A stretch of DNA of 31,968 nucleotides from Chitinophagaceae bacterium UBA2793 (lineage in GTDB: Bacteria > Bacteroidota > Bacteroidia > Chitinophagales > Chitinophagaceae), in NCBI GenBank assembly GCA_002352045.1, contig DEHT01000082.1:21974-53941 (forward strand), written 5' to 3'. The position numbers were made by a program, and so were the translations under genes. The stretch's first letter is position 1; the number at the start of each line of letters is the position of its first letter. Positions 1 through 7,898 of this stretch are shown piece after piece. The notes below the pieces were generated by a model. It had not been told where the DNA came from, did not search any database, and saw only the letters and a list, made by a program, of their open reading frames with translations.

Positions 1-81
1 GGCAATTGGAAAGCCATTACAAAAAAAAGAGAGCGGGGCGTTTTTACCGCAACGCTTTTCGATTTCAATAATGGCAATTAA
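1..81 (+). CDS. 3' end of a possible plus-strand gene (partial)
   Basis: Frame 1 is open from the window edge to a TAA at 79-81 and gives a 26-residue tail ending in FTATLFDFNNGN. It ends 6 bp before the stop codon of the next, convergent gene, which is what a real gene end would look like. No family can be assigned from so short a tail. An open frame of this length is not rare by chance, so the call rests mainly on position and on the plausible codon content. Confidence 0.35.
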   Translation, partial: GNWKAITKKRERGVFTATLFDFNNGN

Positions 82-87
82 AATTGG

Positions 88-336
88 TTAATTTTTTACT
101 TTCTTTAAAACCGGTACAGCCATCATTCCGGAAGCATCCCTGTAGTCAATAAGTTGCTGATCGCCTTTTGAATTAAAACGGTAAACAGTTCTGCTAATAT
201 TTCCTTTTACGGTTAATGCCGTTTCGCCGGTATATTCAAATAATACATCGTTCCACATTTTTGTGGGCGCAGTGGTTGGAGTAATGCTTGAAAGTTGTAG
301 CATTAATTCTTCTCTTTTATTTCCGCAGCAGCTCAT
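88..336 (-). CDS. Small conserved-looking protein with an N-terminal CCG motif, unknown function
   Basis: An 82-aa protein starting MSCCGNKREE, with two adjacent cysteines at positions 3-4. The second half, about residues 33-80 (YTGETALTVKG, then YRFNSKGDQQLIDYRD), looks like a compact beta-rich fold. No signal peptide or membrane segment is visible. It is the last gene of a four-gene minus-strand series and lies about 160 bp after the DUF1360-like gene; the nested palindrome at 377-480 fills that gap. No clear promoter or ribosome binding site was seen upstream. I do not recognise the family with confidence; the CC-G-x-K-R start and YTG...L.V.G pattern suggest a conserved small protein rather than a chance ORF. 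Confidence 0.75.
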   Translation of the reverse strand: MSCCGNKREELMLQLSSITPTTAPTKMWNDVLFEYTGETALTVKGNISRTVYRFNSKGDQQLIDYRDASGMMAVPVLKKVKN

Positions 337-376
337 AAATTATAATTTTAATTTTTGTTAATTGAGTAATTAAAAC

Positions 377-480
377 AAATTGGGCTAAAGCCCTCAAAGA
401 TTAAAACTTTCATTTGCCTCCAACTTAAGGTGGAGGCAAATGAAAGCAAAACTCAATACTACCGGGCTTTAGCCCAATTT
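377..480. repeat. Nested palindromic (REP/MITE-like) intergenic element
   Basis: A perfect 17-bp inverted repeat (377-393 and 464-480, core GGGCTAAAGCCC) encloses a second, nearly perfect 40-bp palindrome (407-446). The inner palindrome has 16-bp perfect arms at 407-422 and 431-446, around CTTAAG. The whole element sits between two minus-strand genes and has no coding potential. Two nested palindromes with unrelated sequences suggest an interspersed repeat rather than a simple terminator. There is no uridine run next to either stem. Confidence 0.8.
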
Positions 481-499
481 ATCAAAACAACATTAATTT

Positions 500-805
500 T
501 TAGTCTTCAAAATATTGCGGAGGTTTGTTTTGTTTGTTGGTTAATTTTTCAATAACACAAGCAGCTCCCGATAAAGCCAAACTATAAATGATGCCTTCAA
601 TAAAATTGCTTGCAAGCCATATTGCAAAAGGAATGGCAGTCCAAATACTAAGGCAATAAAAACAATCGAGCAGGGTAGCAAAGAATCCCTGCCCGATTTT
701 TTTTCGCAGGTTAAAAATTAAATCAAATGGCCCATCTTCTTTACTCAACAAATGAGTGATACGCCAAACCGCCAAAAGCGCAACAGCGAATTGAAAATAG
801 AGCAT
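500..805 (-). CDS. DUF1360-like small membrane protein
   Basis: A 101-aa protein with a hydrophobic N-terminus (residues 1-20), a Cys pair in DCFYCLSIWTA (about residues 47-57) that leads into a hydrophobic stretch, and a second hydrophobic stretch (about 66-85). The CxxCxxxW motif at the start of a membrane segment is typical of DUF1360 proteins, small membrane proteins of unknown function. The start is ATG at 803-805. The gene begins 11 bp after the stop of the 757-aa gene, so the two are probably co-transcribed. The family assignment is by motif memory only. Confidence 0.75.
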   Translation of the reverse strand: MLYFQFAVALLAVWRITHLLSKEDGPFDLIFNLRKKIGQGFFATLLDCFYCLSIWTAIPFAIWLASNFIEGIIYSLALSGAACVIEKLTNKQNKPPQYFED

Positions 806-816
806 GGCCTATTTTT

Positions 817-3090
817 TTATTTGGGTTGCAGGTAAATTGCTGCACCATGTGCTCCCGGATTTCCAATGCCACTATTGTAACCATTGGTACGGCGAATAGC
901 CGCATCTAAACCAAATGATAACACTGCAAACTGCTCGCCGGGCCTTAACCAACCGCCTTCGGCTGCTGAAGGTTGCAGCGTTACGGTTACAAATCCATTG
1001 GTGCCAAAATCGCCCAACGTACCATAATATCCCGGGCAGTTATTGGCATCGGTATTATTGGCATTGCTTCCACTGGCCAATACGCCTGCCGATTTTGTGC
1101 CTGCAATACTTAATGGAGAACTTACATCTACTTCAATAGCCTGAGGGCATTTGCCAATGGTTAAGTTGTAAAAATCTGTAAAGCCCCATGCATCAAATGC
1201 TTTAAACTGTACTGTTAAAGGCATATTCATTTCAGATGGTAACAGTTTGAACAAACCGCATGGAATTTTTTCGGGAGCTCCTGTAAAATCAATATTGCCA
1301 AAACCATATTCCAATGGCCTGTTGTTAATGTACAGTGCAATTAAGTCTTTGGCGCCGGGTACTAAGTTGCCGGCAGCATCGTAACCTTCAACCAAAAAAT
1401 AAACTTTTCCCGGTGTGCCTGCTTCATAAATAGCACTGTTTAATTGTGCATACCTATCGAGGTTTGAAAATTCCCAATCAATACCATCAAAAAATACCTC
1501 TGCCTGAATGTTGATATAGGCAGGTACAGGCTGTGCCGCTGCACCATCTACTTTTAATGAAGTAGTATGTGGGCCCACCAGGTCGCCATTATAAAATGGA
1601 ATAAAACGTTTTGAAAATTTTGGATGAAGATAATTTTGTGTTACAAACTGCCAACTTCCTCCGGGCTTTTTAAAACGAATGGTATAGAACCTTACGATAG
1701 GATCATTTTTTTTGCGTTGTAAATTATACATACAACCTTTTACATCTATTGATCCGCCCCAGCATGCACAATCTACTCCAAAGCCGGCCATTGAATTGTG
1801 TACGGTAATTTTTCCGGAAGCACTTAAATGATTGTTGTAGCCATTGCGATCCAATGCCGCAGTAGAGAGGCTTCCGGCACTGTTTTGATTACCGCCAATA
1901 AACACATTACCCAGGCTGCCAATAAGGTTGCCATTAAAGCATAATGAGGATGGGTTAATTTTTTCTTTTGGCAGGCAAATATCAATTCGCCTCATTTGCG
2001 GTACATTGAAATATGGAGCAGTTTCGTGTAAAATTGCTGATGGATGAAGACTATCAGCTACCGATACAATTATATCGGGCCTTGCCTGCACAGCAACATC
2101 TTCACCTGTAGGTATATCGTTATCTATTTCGTTTACCAATTCACTAAAGCTTTGAGAAAAACGGAAGATATAATTACCATTCATGTCGGAAATGGCATGG
2201 CCCAATTGCAGCCTGTCGCCTGTACCTGTATAAGCACTGCCGGCAAGCTCTGCAGCAGTGCGGTCGTATTCAGAAAATTTAAGAGTGATATTTACACCGG
2301 GTTCCACTGAGCAACGCAGTCTTAAATTATCGGTAATTTTTGCCAGGTCGGCCCTGTTAAATGTGGTGCTAACTGCTTTGGATGTTGCTTTTGAAAGCGA
2401 AACGGTTCTATCGAATTTAAAGTTTGAAATAGATGGAGCCATTTCTCTTGCTGCCGTTTTTTTGCTGCTGCCTTCGTTCACTTGAACACTTCTAAAAACA
2501 TCCACTCTTTTTTGAGGAATGGGTAAATCGTCGGTAAGATTAATCATCATTGGTGTGAAAAAGGGTGGAGGATCGGGCGGATTAGGATTGGTAGGTGGAA
2601 TGCGTTCGGGATACAAATCTTTAATAGCCGCTTTTAGCTGATCCACTTTTAAAGCTTCTAAAAATTGAGTGTAGGTATCAATTACCAGCCATCTTCTAAT
2701 ACAAGGATTGAATCGGCAAAAACCACTGTACAAACTTACGTTTCCATAAAGCATATAATCGGTTGCCGATGCCGGAGATGTACAGGTTAACACTAAGTCG
2801 TTAAAATCTTTATCACCGCCTGCATCGTTCGATTCAATGTCAAAAACAAAATTGCCCGAAACAATGGTTGGAAATTTTATCCTGGTATCCGACAAACGAA
2901 ATCCATTACCCGGATCGTTTAAAATGGCTAAGCTCCATTGGTTACCGGTAACAGTTACCGGAGGCGTAGTGGCTGTAACGTCGTGTGTGCCGTTGCCACT
3001 GATGGCGCCGGATACAACAAATCGTTGAGGGAAAGAAGCTTCCTTTGATTTTACGCTTATGGTCCAGTTGCCATGCATTGAAATTAACAT
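817..3090 (-). CDS. Large protein with N-terminal DUF4114-like motif, unknown function
   Basis: A 757-aa protein without an evident signal peptide. Near residues 88-101 it has NDAGGDKDFNDLVL, close to the acidic D-x-D-x-N-D-L motif of DUF4114-type domains, which are usually linked to calcium-binding or surface proteins. A Pro-rich linker follows near residues 165-176 (PPTNPNPPDPPPFF). The rest (about 180-757) is probably beta-rich with several Cys residues and ends near GAAIYLQPK. The start is ATG at 3090; a second in-frame ATG lies at 3078. The gene follows the 435-aa gene by about 70 bp and precedes the DUF1360-like gene by 11 bp. A structural or surface role is possible, but there is no visible export signal. 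I do not recognise the full-length family. Confidence 0.8.
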   Translation of the reverse strand: MLISMHGNWTISVKSKEASFPQRFVVSGAISGNGTHDVTATTPPVTVTGNQWSLAILNDPGNGFRLSDTRIKFPTIVSGNFVFDIESNDAGGDKDFNDLVLTCTSPASATDYMLYGNVSLYSGFCRFNPCIRRWLVIDTYTQFLEALKVDQLKAAIKDLYPERIPPTNPNPPDPPPFFTPMMINLTDDLPIPQKRVDVFRSVQVNEGSSKKTAAREMAPSISNFKFDRTVSLSKATSKAVSTTFNRADLAKITDNLRLRCSVEPGVNITLKFSEYDRTAAELAGSAYTGTGDRLQLGHAISDMNGNYIFRFSQSFSELVNEIDNDIPTGEDVAVQARPDIIVSVADSLHPSAILHETAPYFNVPQMRRIDICLPKEKINPSSLCFNGNLIGSLGNVFIGGNQNSAGSLSTAALDRNGYNNHLSASGKITVHNSMAGFGVDCACWGGSIDVKGCMYNLQRKKNDPIVRFYTIRFKKPGGSWQFVTQNYLHPKFSKRFIPFYNGDLVGPHTTSLKVDGAAAQPVPAYINIQAEVFFDGIDWEFSNLDRYAQLNSAIYEAGTPGKVYFLVEGYDAAGNLVPGAKDLIALYINNRPLEYGFGNIDFTGAPEKIPCGLFKLLPSEMNMPLTVQFKAFDAWGFTDFYNLTIGKCPQAIEVDVSSPLSIAGTKSAGVLASGSNANNTDANNCPGYYGTLGDFGTNGFVTVTLQPSAAEGGWLRPGEQFAVLSFGLDAAIRRTNGYNSGIGNPGAHGAAIYLQPK

Positions 3091-3105
3091 AGTATAATTT
3101 TTTGT

Positions 3106-3121
3106 TGCTGCCTAAGCAGCA
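3106..3121. other. Short perfect hairpin between two minus-strand genes
   Basis: TGCTGC-CTAA-GCAGCA forms a 6-bp stem with a 4-nt loop in the 70-bp gap between the 435-aa and 757-aa genes. In the minus direction it is followed by A residues rather than U, so it is unlikely to be an intrinsic terminator. It may affect mRNA stability or translation of the downstream gene. Confidence 0.35.
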
Positions 3122-3160
3122 TGGTTGAATAAATAAAAAAGAGTACGGATTATTAAATGC

Positions 3161-4468
3161 TTAATCTGCAATTACAGGCGCAGGAGGGCAACACCTGTAT
3201 TCTTGAGATTTTTCAAGCAATTCAATTTGCTTACGCAGCAAATCGTTTTCTAATTGCAATTTTTCTTTTAGCAATGGCTCACATACATCACATTCATCTA
3301 AACAGCCTTTTACAATAATGCCGGGTGTTGGAAGGCTAAATTCAGATTCAAATTCAATCACCTGTTTTGTTTCGGTGGTTACCTTTCCGTTTTTGTCAAT
3401 TAGGTTTTTTGCTATTAATTGATCATCTACTTCTTTCAAAGCTTTCAACCTGGTTTCATTGTCTATTGCAGTTCCAAAAGACTGCTCGTTTCCAAAATTT
3501 ACCCTTGTAAGCAGCGGGGCAGTTTTTAAAAGTGAAGAGGCTTCAATGCCCGAGGATAGTGCCAATGCATTTACACCGGTTACAGCAGCGGGTGTTTTTC
3601 TAATGGCTAAGGTTGCAGGAATATCCTGTGGCACCAAGGCAACCGGTAGTTTGCGTAGAGCAGGTTGCAATATGCCGCCAATGGGTGCATTATCGTCCAA
3701 CACTCTTCTTTCTATGGCAACCAGTTCAAATTTTATTTTTTGTTTTTTGTTGATACGGTAAAACATGTAAGTAACAGCATGGCATTTATTGTAATTGCTA
3801 AACTCACGGCTGCTTGCTTCAAAATGTTCTTCCGATTCACCCTCGGTATGGGTACGGCTGCTTACTTCGCCTATTGAAACCGAATGCGCTTTTCGGGTAG
3901 CGCCCACGGCTTGCGAAGCAGCACTTTGCACATGGGTGCGTTGTTGATTTAAATAATCAGATACAGAGCTACTGTTGTGATTGCCGCTTGCATTGGTGCT
4001 TGCGCTGGCACTCAAACTAAAAATGCCGATGCTACCTTCTGCATCGCCATGAAAATCCCAATGACCTTCATTAGAACTTTCGGCGTGGCCCGATTGTGCA
4101 GCAGAAGCATCGGCCATATATTTTTGTGTAGCGGTCATAAAATACTGCTCTTCCGAAATTTGTTCACTGCGATAGCTTAGTTTGCTTTCGCTATCGAAAC
4201 TAAAGCGGCTGCGGCGGTCGGTGGTGGCCAGGCGTACTTTTTCGCCGGGCAGCAAAGTGGTGCTGTACGCCGGATCGCCAAGGGTTAAGCCAAGGCTGCA
4301 ACGAGAAAATTTAAAGTGGAGAATTACTTCAACTGTTAACCTGCGCCTGTTGCCTGCTACTAATGAAGTAGGATAAGTAAGCACTCTGCTAAAATTGAAT
4401 ACATCGCATTGGTCGTCTTTAATCAGTTCGGGGCAGCATGGAATTGTTGTTAAATGTTCGTTTGGCAT
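3161..4468 (-). CDS. Ser/His-rich protein with C-terminal coiled coil, unknown function
   Basis: A 435-aa protein counted from the ATG at 4466-4468. A TTG nine codons upstream (4495) could also be used, but the ATG is preferred. Features in order: CC at 11-12; a dense basic/hydrophobic region at about 25-90 with LLPGEKVRLATTDRRSRFSF; a low-complexity Ser/Ala/His/Asn region at about 110-225; a Pro/Ala/Leu region at about 255-320; a Cys cluster at 389-396 (CLDECDVC); a predicted coiled coil at about 399-425; and a CCPP end. There is no signal peptide or membrane segment. It is the first gene of the four-gene minus-strand series, and a TAnnTTTG-type promoter lies about 190 bp upstream. I do not recognise the family. 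Confidence 0.8.
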   Translation of the reverse strand: MPNEHLTTIPCCPELIKDDQCDVFNFSRVLTYPTSLVAGNRRRLTVEVILHFKFSRCSLGLTLGDPAYSTTLLPGEKVRLATTDRRSRFSFDSESKLSYRSEQISEEQYFMTATQKYMADASAAQSGHAESSNEGHWDFHGDAEGSIGIFSLSASASTNASGNHNSSSVSDYLNQQRTHVQSAASQAVGATRKAHSVSIGEVSSRTHTEGESEEHFEASSREFSNYNKCHAVTYMFYRINKKQKIKFELVAIERRVLDDNAPIGGILQPALRKLPVALVPQDIPATLAIRKTPAAVTGVNALALSSGIEASSLLKTAPLLTRVNFGNEQSFGTAIDNETRLKALKEVDDQLIAKNLIDKNGKVTTETKQVIEFESEFSLPTPGIIVKGCLDECDVCEPLLKEKLQLENDLLRKQIELLEKSQEYRCCPPAPVIAD

Positions 4469-4531
4469 TTTAAATGGTGTTTTTAATGTTAGCAATACGT
4501 TTTTGTTTCAGCTACTGCAATAGCTTTTCCG

Positions 4532-4547
4532 GCGAATGGGTATTCGC
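4532..4547. other. Small hairpin in the upstream region of the 435-aa gene
   Basis: GCGAAT-GGGT-ATTCGC forms a 6-bp stem and is followed on the plus strand by a run of seven T. In the plus direction it resembles a weak terminator, but no plus-strand gene ends here. In the minus direction it would sit in the long 5' leader of the 435-aa gene. Apart from this hairpin and the promoter match, I see nothing in the roughly 300-bp gap 4469-4771. Confidence 0.3.
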
Positions 4548-4653
4548 TTTTTTGAAAATGCTAAGTTGATTAATTAGGCTAAAATGTTTTTCTGAATATT
4601 AGCTGTTGCAGGTGTTAGGCTTACAGGGAAAGCGCAGTTGCTGAAATAGAGTA

Positions 4654-4661
4654 CAAACATA
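4654..4661 (-). promoter_or_regulatory. Putative promoter -7 element TATGTTTG for the 435-aa gene cluster
   Basis: On the minus strand the sequence reads TATGTTTG, matching the Bacteroidota -7 consensus TAnnTTTG. A TTG lies 20 nt upstream, at a spacing acceptable for the -33 element. It would give a leader of roughly 180 nt before the ATG at 4468, which is unusually long. Confidence 0.4.
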
Positions 4662-4771
4662 CAAAGCAAAAAACGGTTTTGCAATACGTAATTGTGGTAG
4701 TTTTAAAATTATTAAATCTTCGCTTTAATAATTTGAAAAAATTGGAAAAGGAAATGATGCAATTTTTTTAT

Positions 4772-4996
4772 TCAGGCTATTTTGTTGAGTAAATATTCCA
4801 GCCCATTAATTTTTATTTCGTACAAGGTTTGTAATTGAATACCGAGTTTTCCCTTTGGGAATCCCTTGCGTTGAAACCACTCTAAATAACTTACCGGGAG
4901 ATTACGCAACACGGTTCCTTTGTATTTTCCAAAGGGCATTTTAAGTGTAACAATGTCTATGAGTATTTGGCCATTTGGTATTGGAGTTTCTTGCAT
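4772..4996 (-). CDS. DUF3820 family protein
   Basis: A 74-aa protein with the core MPFGKYKGT (residues 20-28), LPVSYLEWF and GFPKGKLG, the signature of DUF3820, a small family of unknown biochemical role that often resembles a fragment of nuclease-associated domains. The ATG lies 2 bp after the stop codon of the RluD-type gene, so it is almost certainly translated from the same mRNA. The full length is normal for this family. The function is not known. Confidence 0.85.
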   Translation of the reverse strand: MQETPIPNGQILIDIVTLKMPFGKYKGTVLRNLPVSYLEWFQRKGFPKGKLGIQLQTLYEIKINGLEYLLNKIA

Positions 4997-4998
4997 AA

Positions 4999-6054
4999 TT
5001 ATTCCTCGTTTTTAAATTGGCTATACTTTCTCCATTTTTCAATTACGCTTGCCATGTCTTGAGGAAGCTCACTGCTGAACAACATTTCTTTCCGGGTAAC
5101 CGGATGAATAAAGCCTAATTCTTTTGCATGTAAGGCCTGGCGTGGACATAATACAAAGCAGTTGTCAACAAACTGTTTGTATTTGGTATAAATGGTTCCT
5201 TTTACAATTCGGTCTCCACCATAAAAATCATCGTTAAAAAGTGGGTGGCCAATATATTGCATGTGAACTCTTATTTGATGTGTACGGCCGGTTTCGAGCC
5301 TGCATTCAACTAATGTAACATAGTTGAAATTTTCCAACACTTTATAATGAGTAATAGCATCTTTACCGTATTCGCCATCGGGGTAGGTGGTAAATAATTT
5401 TCTAAAACGCTGATGACGACCCACATGCCCGGTGATGGTACCTTCCTGTTCATCAAAATTTCCCCATACCAATGCAACATACCTGCGATGAACGGTATGA
5501 TTAAAAAATTGTTTGGCCAGATCGCTCATGGCTTTTTGTGTTTTAGCCATTACAACTAACCCACTTGTATTTTTATCTATGCGATGTACCAAGCCAAAAC
5601 GGGGTAGGACACTTTCATCAATATCGGGGTTTTGTTGTTTTAAATGAAAAGCCACAGCATTTATTAAAGTTCCATCGGGGTTGCCGCTGCCCGGATGCGC
5701 CACCATGCCAACCGGTTTATTAATCACCATTACATCTTCATCTTCATAAACAATATTCAAAGGAATATTTTGAGGTATAATTTCCGATGAGTCGGGAGAG
5801 TTAGTTTCGTAAACTATTATTTTATCGCCGGGCTTTGTTTTGTAATTGTTTTTGATGGGCTTTTCGTTTACGAGTACCCGTTCTTGTTCTATGGCTTGCT
5901 GAATTTTATTTCGGGTAGCTCCTTCAATACGGTTCATCAAAAACTTGTCAATTCGCAAGGGTTCCTGGCCTTTGTCAATCACAATGGTTAATCGTTCGTA
6001 AAGTTCTTCGGAGTCGGTAAGTTCTTCTTCTGTATCTTTTGAAACTTGGCTCAT
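4999..6054 (-). CDS. rluD: RluA/RluD-family 23S rRNA pseudouridine synthase
   Basis: A 351-aa protein converting uridine to pseudouridine in rRNA, probably in helix 69 of 23S rRNA if it is a true RluD. An S4 RNA-binding domain spans about residues 32-95 (LRIDKFLMNRIEGATRNKIQ). The catalytic domain follows, with HRIDKNTSGL containing the catalytic Asp160 and the GRTHQIRVHM motif near the C-terminal third. Length and domain order match RluD. The N-terminal 25 residues are acidic and variable. A TAACTTTG promoter element lies 5 bp before the ATG, so the mRNA may be leaderless. It heads a two-gene unit with the DUF3820 gene. Paralogues RluA and RluC cannot be excluded by eye, but the S4 domain argues against RluA. 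Confidence 0.93.
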   Translation of the reverse strand: MSQVSKDTEEELTDSEELYERLTIVIDKGQEPLRIDKFLMNRIEGATRNKIQQAIEQERVLVNEKPIKNNYKTKPGDKIIVYETNSPDSSEIIPQNIPLNIVYEDEDVMVINKPVGMVAHPGSGNPDGTLINAVAFHLKQQNPDIDESVLPRFGLVHRIDKNTSGLVVMAKTQKAMSDLAKQFFNHTVHRRYVALVWGNFDEQEGTITGHVGRHQRFRKLFTTYPDGEYGKDAITHYKVLENFNYVTLVECRLETGRTHQIRVHMQYIGHPLFNDDFYGGDRIVKGTIYTKYKQFVDNCFVLCPRQALHAKELGFIHPVTRKEMLFSSELPQDMASVIEKWRKYSQFKNEE

Positions 6055-6058
6055 GCGG

Positions 6059-6066
6059 CAAAGTTA
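6059..6066 (-). promoter_or_regulatory. Putative -7 promoter element TAACTTTG for rluD
   Basis: On the minus strand this reads TAACTTTG followed by C, a full match to TAnnTTTG. It ends only 4 bp before the ATG at 6054, so transcription would begin at or next to the start codon. Confidence 0.5.
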
Positions 6067-6101
6067 ATTGCATAGGTGAGAAAAAATTATTTTTATGCCA
6101 A

Positions 6102-6854
6102 CTATCTATTGCCCGTTTTTTTTGGAGTGTCGTTGGTTATTTTGCCATCCTTTGCAATAAAGAATTTATTTTTTTCTATTTGATGACCATTTTCAAAAAC
6201 TTCAAAATAATACCAGCCCGATCTTTTGAAATTCACTTTTTCTACAATGAGATAATTGTCATTAAGGTTGGTTAATTCAAAAAGCTTTTGGTTGCTTTCG
6301 TTAAAAAACTTCACAATATATTTTTTTGAATCTACATTGGGTAAATGAATAACTACATTATTATCTCTTGATGTAAAAATAGTTTTACTCGGTGCCCATG
6401 CAGCCTGTTTTGTTTCTCCTGGAATGGAAGGTGAAGGAGGAATTTGAATGGATGGATCGGAATTTGGGTCTGTTTGCCAGGGATACCTAATGGCAGTTTG
6501 GTTGTAATTGGCAGTATCTTTTGTAGGCCTTACCGGTTTGCTTATAAGATAGGAACCGCCTTCAAAAGCAATAAATACCCGGTAATACATTTTGTTGTAA
6601 GGAGCTGTGGCATCGGCAAATCCATTTTCGGGACTTTGTGGGTTAAGCACAGTGCCTATACTGGTATAGTTTTGTAAACTATCGTAAGAGCGTTGAATGT
6701 TAATGGTGCTAACCGGTTTCTGGTATTCGTTTTTCCAACTTACAATAATTTTTCCGCCAATGTTTTTTACCGAAATGCCGGGTAAAATTTCCTGCGCCTG
6801 CATAGGCTGGCCATAAAAACATACTACCATAAAAACAAACAAAAATTTCTTCAT
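6102..6854 (-). CDS. Secreted protein with a fibronectin type III-like N-terminal region
   Basis: A 250-aa protein with a clear signal peptide (MKKFLFVFMVVCFYGQPMQA, with likely cleavage before or at Gln). Residues about 28-110 have the rhythm of a fibronectin III domain: KIIVSWKNEY, then INIQRSYDS, YTSIGTV and YYRVF. A Pro-rich linker lies near 135-150 (IPPSPSIPGE). A second beta-rich part spans about 155-235, including YIVKFFNESNQKLFELTN and GWYYFEVFENG, and resembles a T9SS-type C-terminal beta domain although no canonical sorting motif is obvious. It is transcribed alone, with a TATATTTG promoter element 20 bp upstream. The function is unknown; it is probably periplasmic or surface exposed. 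Confidence 0.8.
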   Translation of the reverse strand: MKKFLFVFMVVCFYGQPMQAQEILPGISVKNIGGKIIVSWKNEYQKPVSTINIQRSYDSLQNYTSIGTVLNPQSPENGFADATAPYNKMYYRVFIAFEGGSYLISKPVRPTKDTANYNQTAIRYPWQTDPNSDPSIQIPPSPSIPGETKQAAWAPSKTIFTSRDNNVVIHLPNVDSKKYIVKFFNESNQKLFELTNLNDNYLIVEKVNFKRSGWYYFEVFENGHQIEKNKFFIAKDGKITNDTPKKTGNR

Positions 6855-6873
6855 ACAACTTATTGGACTATGG

Positions 6874-6881
6874 CAAATATA
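6874..6881 (-). promoter_or_regulatory. Putative -7 promoter element TATATTTG
   Basis: On the minus strand this reads TATATTTGC, matching TAnnTTTG, 19 bp before the ATG of the secreted Fn3-like gene. Confidence 0.5.
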
Positions 6882-6935
6882 AAAAAAGCCCGGCGCTTAA
6901 AGTTTTTTTGATTACAATTGTTGCTGTTAAATCAT

Positions 6936-7799
6936 TTAAAAAATTAAACTGTTTTTGGGTAGCGAGCAATTGCCCTGTAACCCACCTGTATGAATGCATA
7001 CTATGCGGCTGCCTGCTGGAAAATAATTTTGCTCAATTTTTTCCATCAACGCATACATGAGTTTTGATGTATAAACAATATCGGTGGGCAATTTATATTG
7101 TTGGTATAAAAAGTTCATAAACTGTAAAAGCGATTCATTCGTTTTCGCATAACCTCCAAAATGATATTCATCCCATATTTTAAGATTAGAATACCTTCCC
7201 TGGCCATTTAAATAAAGTAATCTTTCTTCAATGTCGTTCATACCCTTTAGAACAGGAACAGCAATTACATTTTGATACATGGATGCTTTTTGTAAAATAC
7301 CGGCAAGGGTAGTGGCGGTACCCATTGCCAAACAAATATGTGTGGCATTTTGCAAAGCTGCATCCTCATAAATTAATGCAGCCCCCTTTGCACCCAGGGG
7401 ATGATAGCCACCTTCGGGAATGGATATTAAATTACTATTTGCCTCAAAATGCAGGCAAGCTTCTTTATATTCTTTCCTTGGAAGAAAATGCAGTTGCATG
7501 CCATTTGCTTTACATTGTTGTAATGTTAGCGATAAGTTTGATGGTTCTTCGCCTCTTACCATACCGGTACTTTCCAATCCGCCAGCCTGAGTAGCATAAG
7601 CAGTTGCAGCAAGATGATTAGAATAGGCTCCACCAAAGGTTTGAATTTTTTTGCAATGATGATTTGCGGCTTTCTGTAGAAAATAAAAAAGTTTGTAAAA
7701 TTTATTTCCCGATACGATTGGATGAAGCAAGTCGAGCCTGGCAATGGTTAATTGAACATTCCTGTTTTGCAGGTTGCTATCTTCTATTTGCTGAAGCAT
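6936..7799 (-). CDS. PLP-dependent enzyme, ACC deaminase / D-cysteine desulfhydrase family
   Basis: From the ATG at 7797-7799 the protein has 287 aa; an upstream ATG at 7823 would add 8 residues. Alignment in memory with ACC deaminase/D-cysteine desulfhydrase proteins, whose conserved part begins shortly before RLDLLHP, favours the shorter start. SGNKFYKL carries the probable PLP-binding Lys33, and QTFGGAYSNHLAATA (about 53-67) is the substrate/PLP contact motif of fold-type II enzymes. A Gly/Ala-rich phosphate loop is suggested by LAMGTATTLAGIL. The enzyme probably deaminates or desulfurates a small amino acid; the exact substrate cannot be read from sequence. It is slightly shorter than typical members (about 300-340 aa). 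It is divergent from the nucleotidyltransferase. Confidence 0.85.
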   Translation of the reverse strand: MLQQIEDSNLQNRNVQLTIARLDLLHPIVSGNKFYKLFYFLQKAANHHCKKIQTFGGAYSNHLAATAYATQAGGLESTGMVRGEEPSNLSLTLQQCKANGMQLHFLPRKEYKEACLHFEANSNLISIPEGGYHPLGAKGAALIYEDAALQNATHICLAMGTATTLAGILQKASMYQNVIAVPVLKGMNDIEERLLYLNGQGRYSNLKIWDEYHFGGYAKTNESLLQFMNFLYQQYKLPTDIVYTSKLMYALMEKIEQNYFPAGSRIVCIHTGGLQGNCSLPKNSLIF

Positions 7800-7898
7800 T
7801 ATATTATCTCTATCAAAATACATCAAAAGGTTTTTATAGCTCTTTGGCTTACATTTGTAATCCTTTTAAGTAAACCAAACATTTTAAAGTAAAGATAC

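Noticed and set aside
4510..4525. Inverted repeat AGCTA...TAGCT upstream of the 435-aa gene
   Set aside because: The arms are only 5 bp; not distinguishable from chance in AT-rich DNA.
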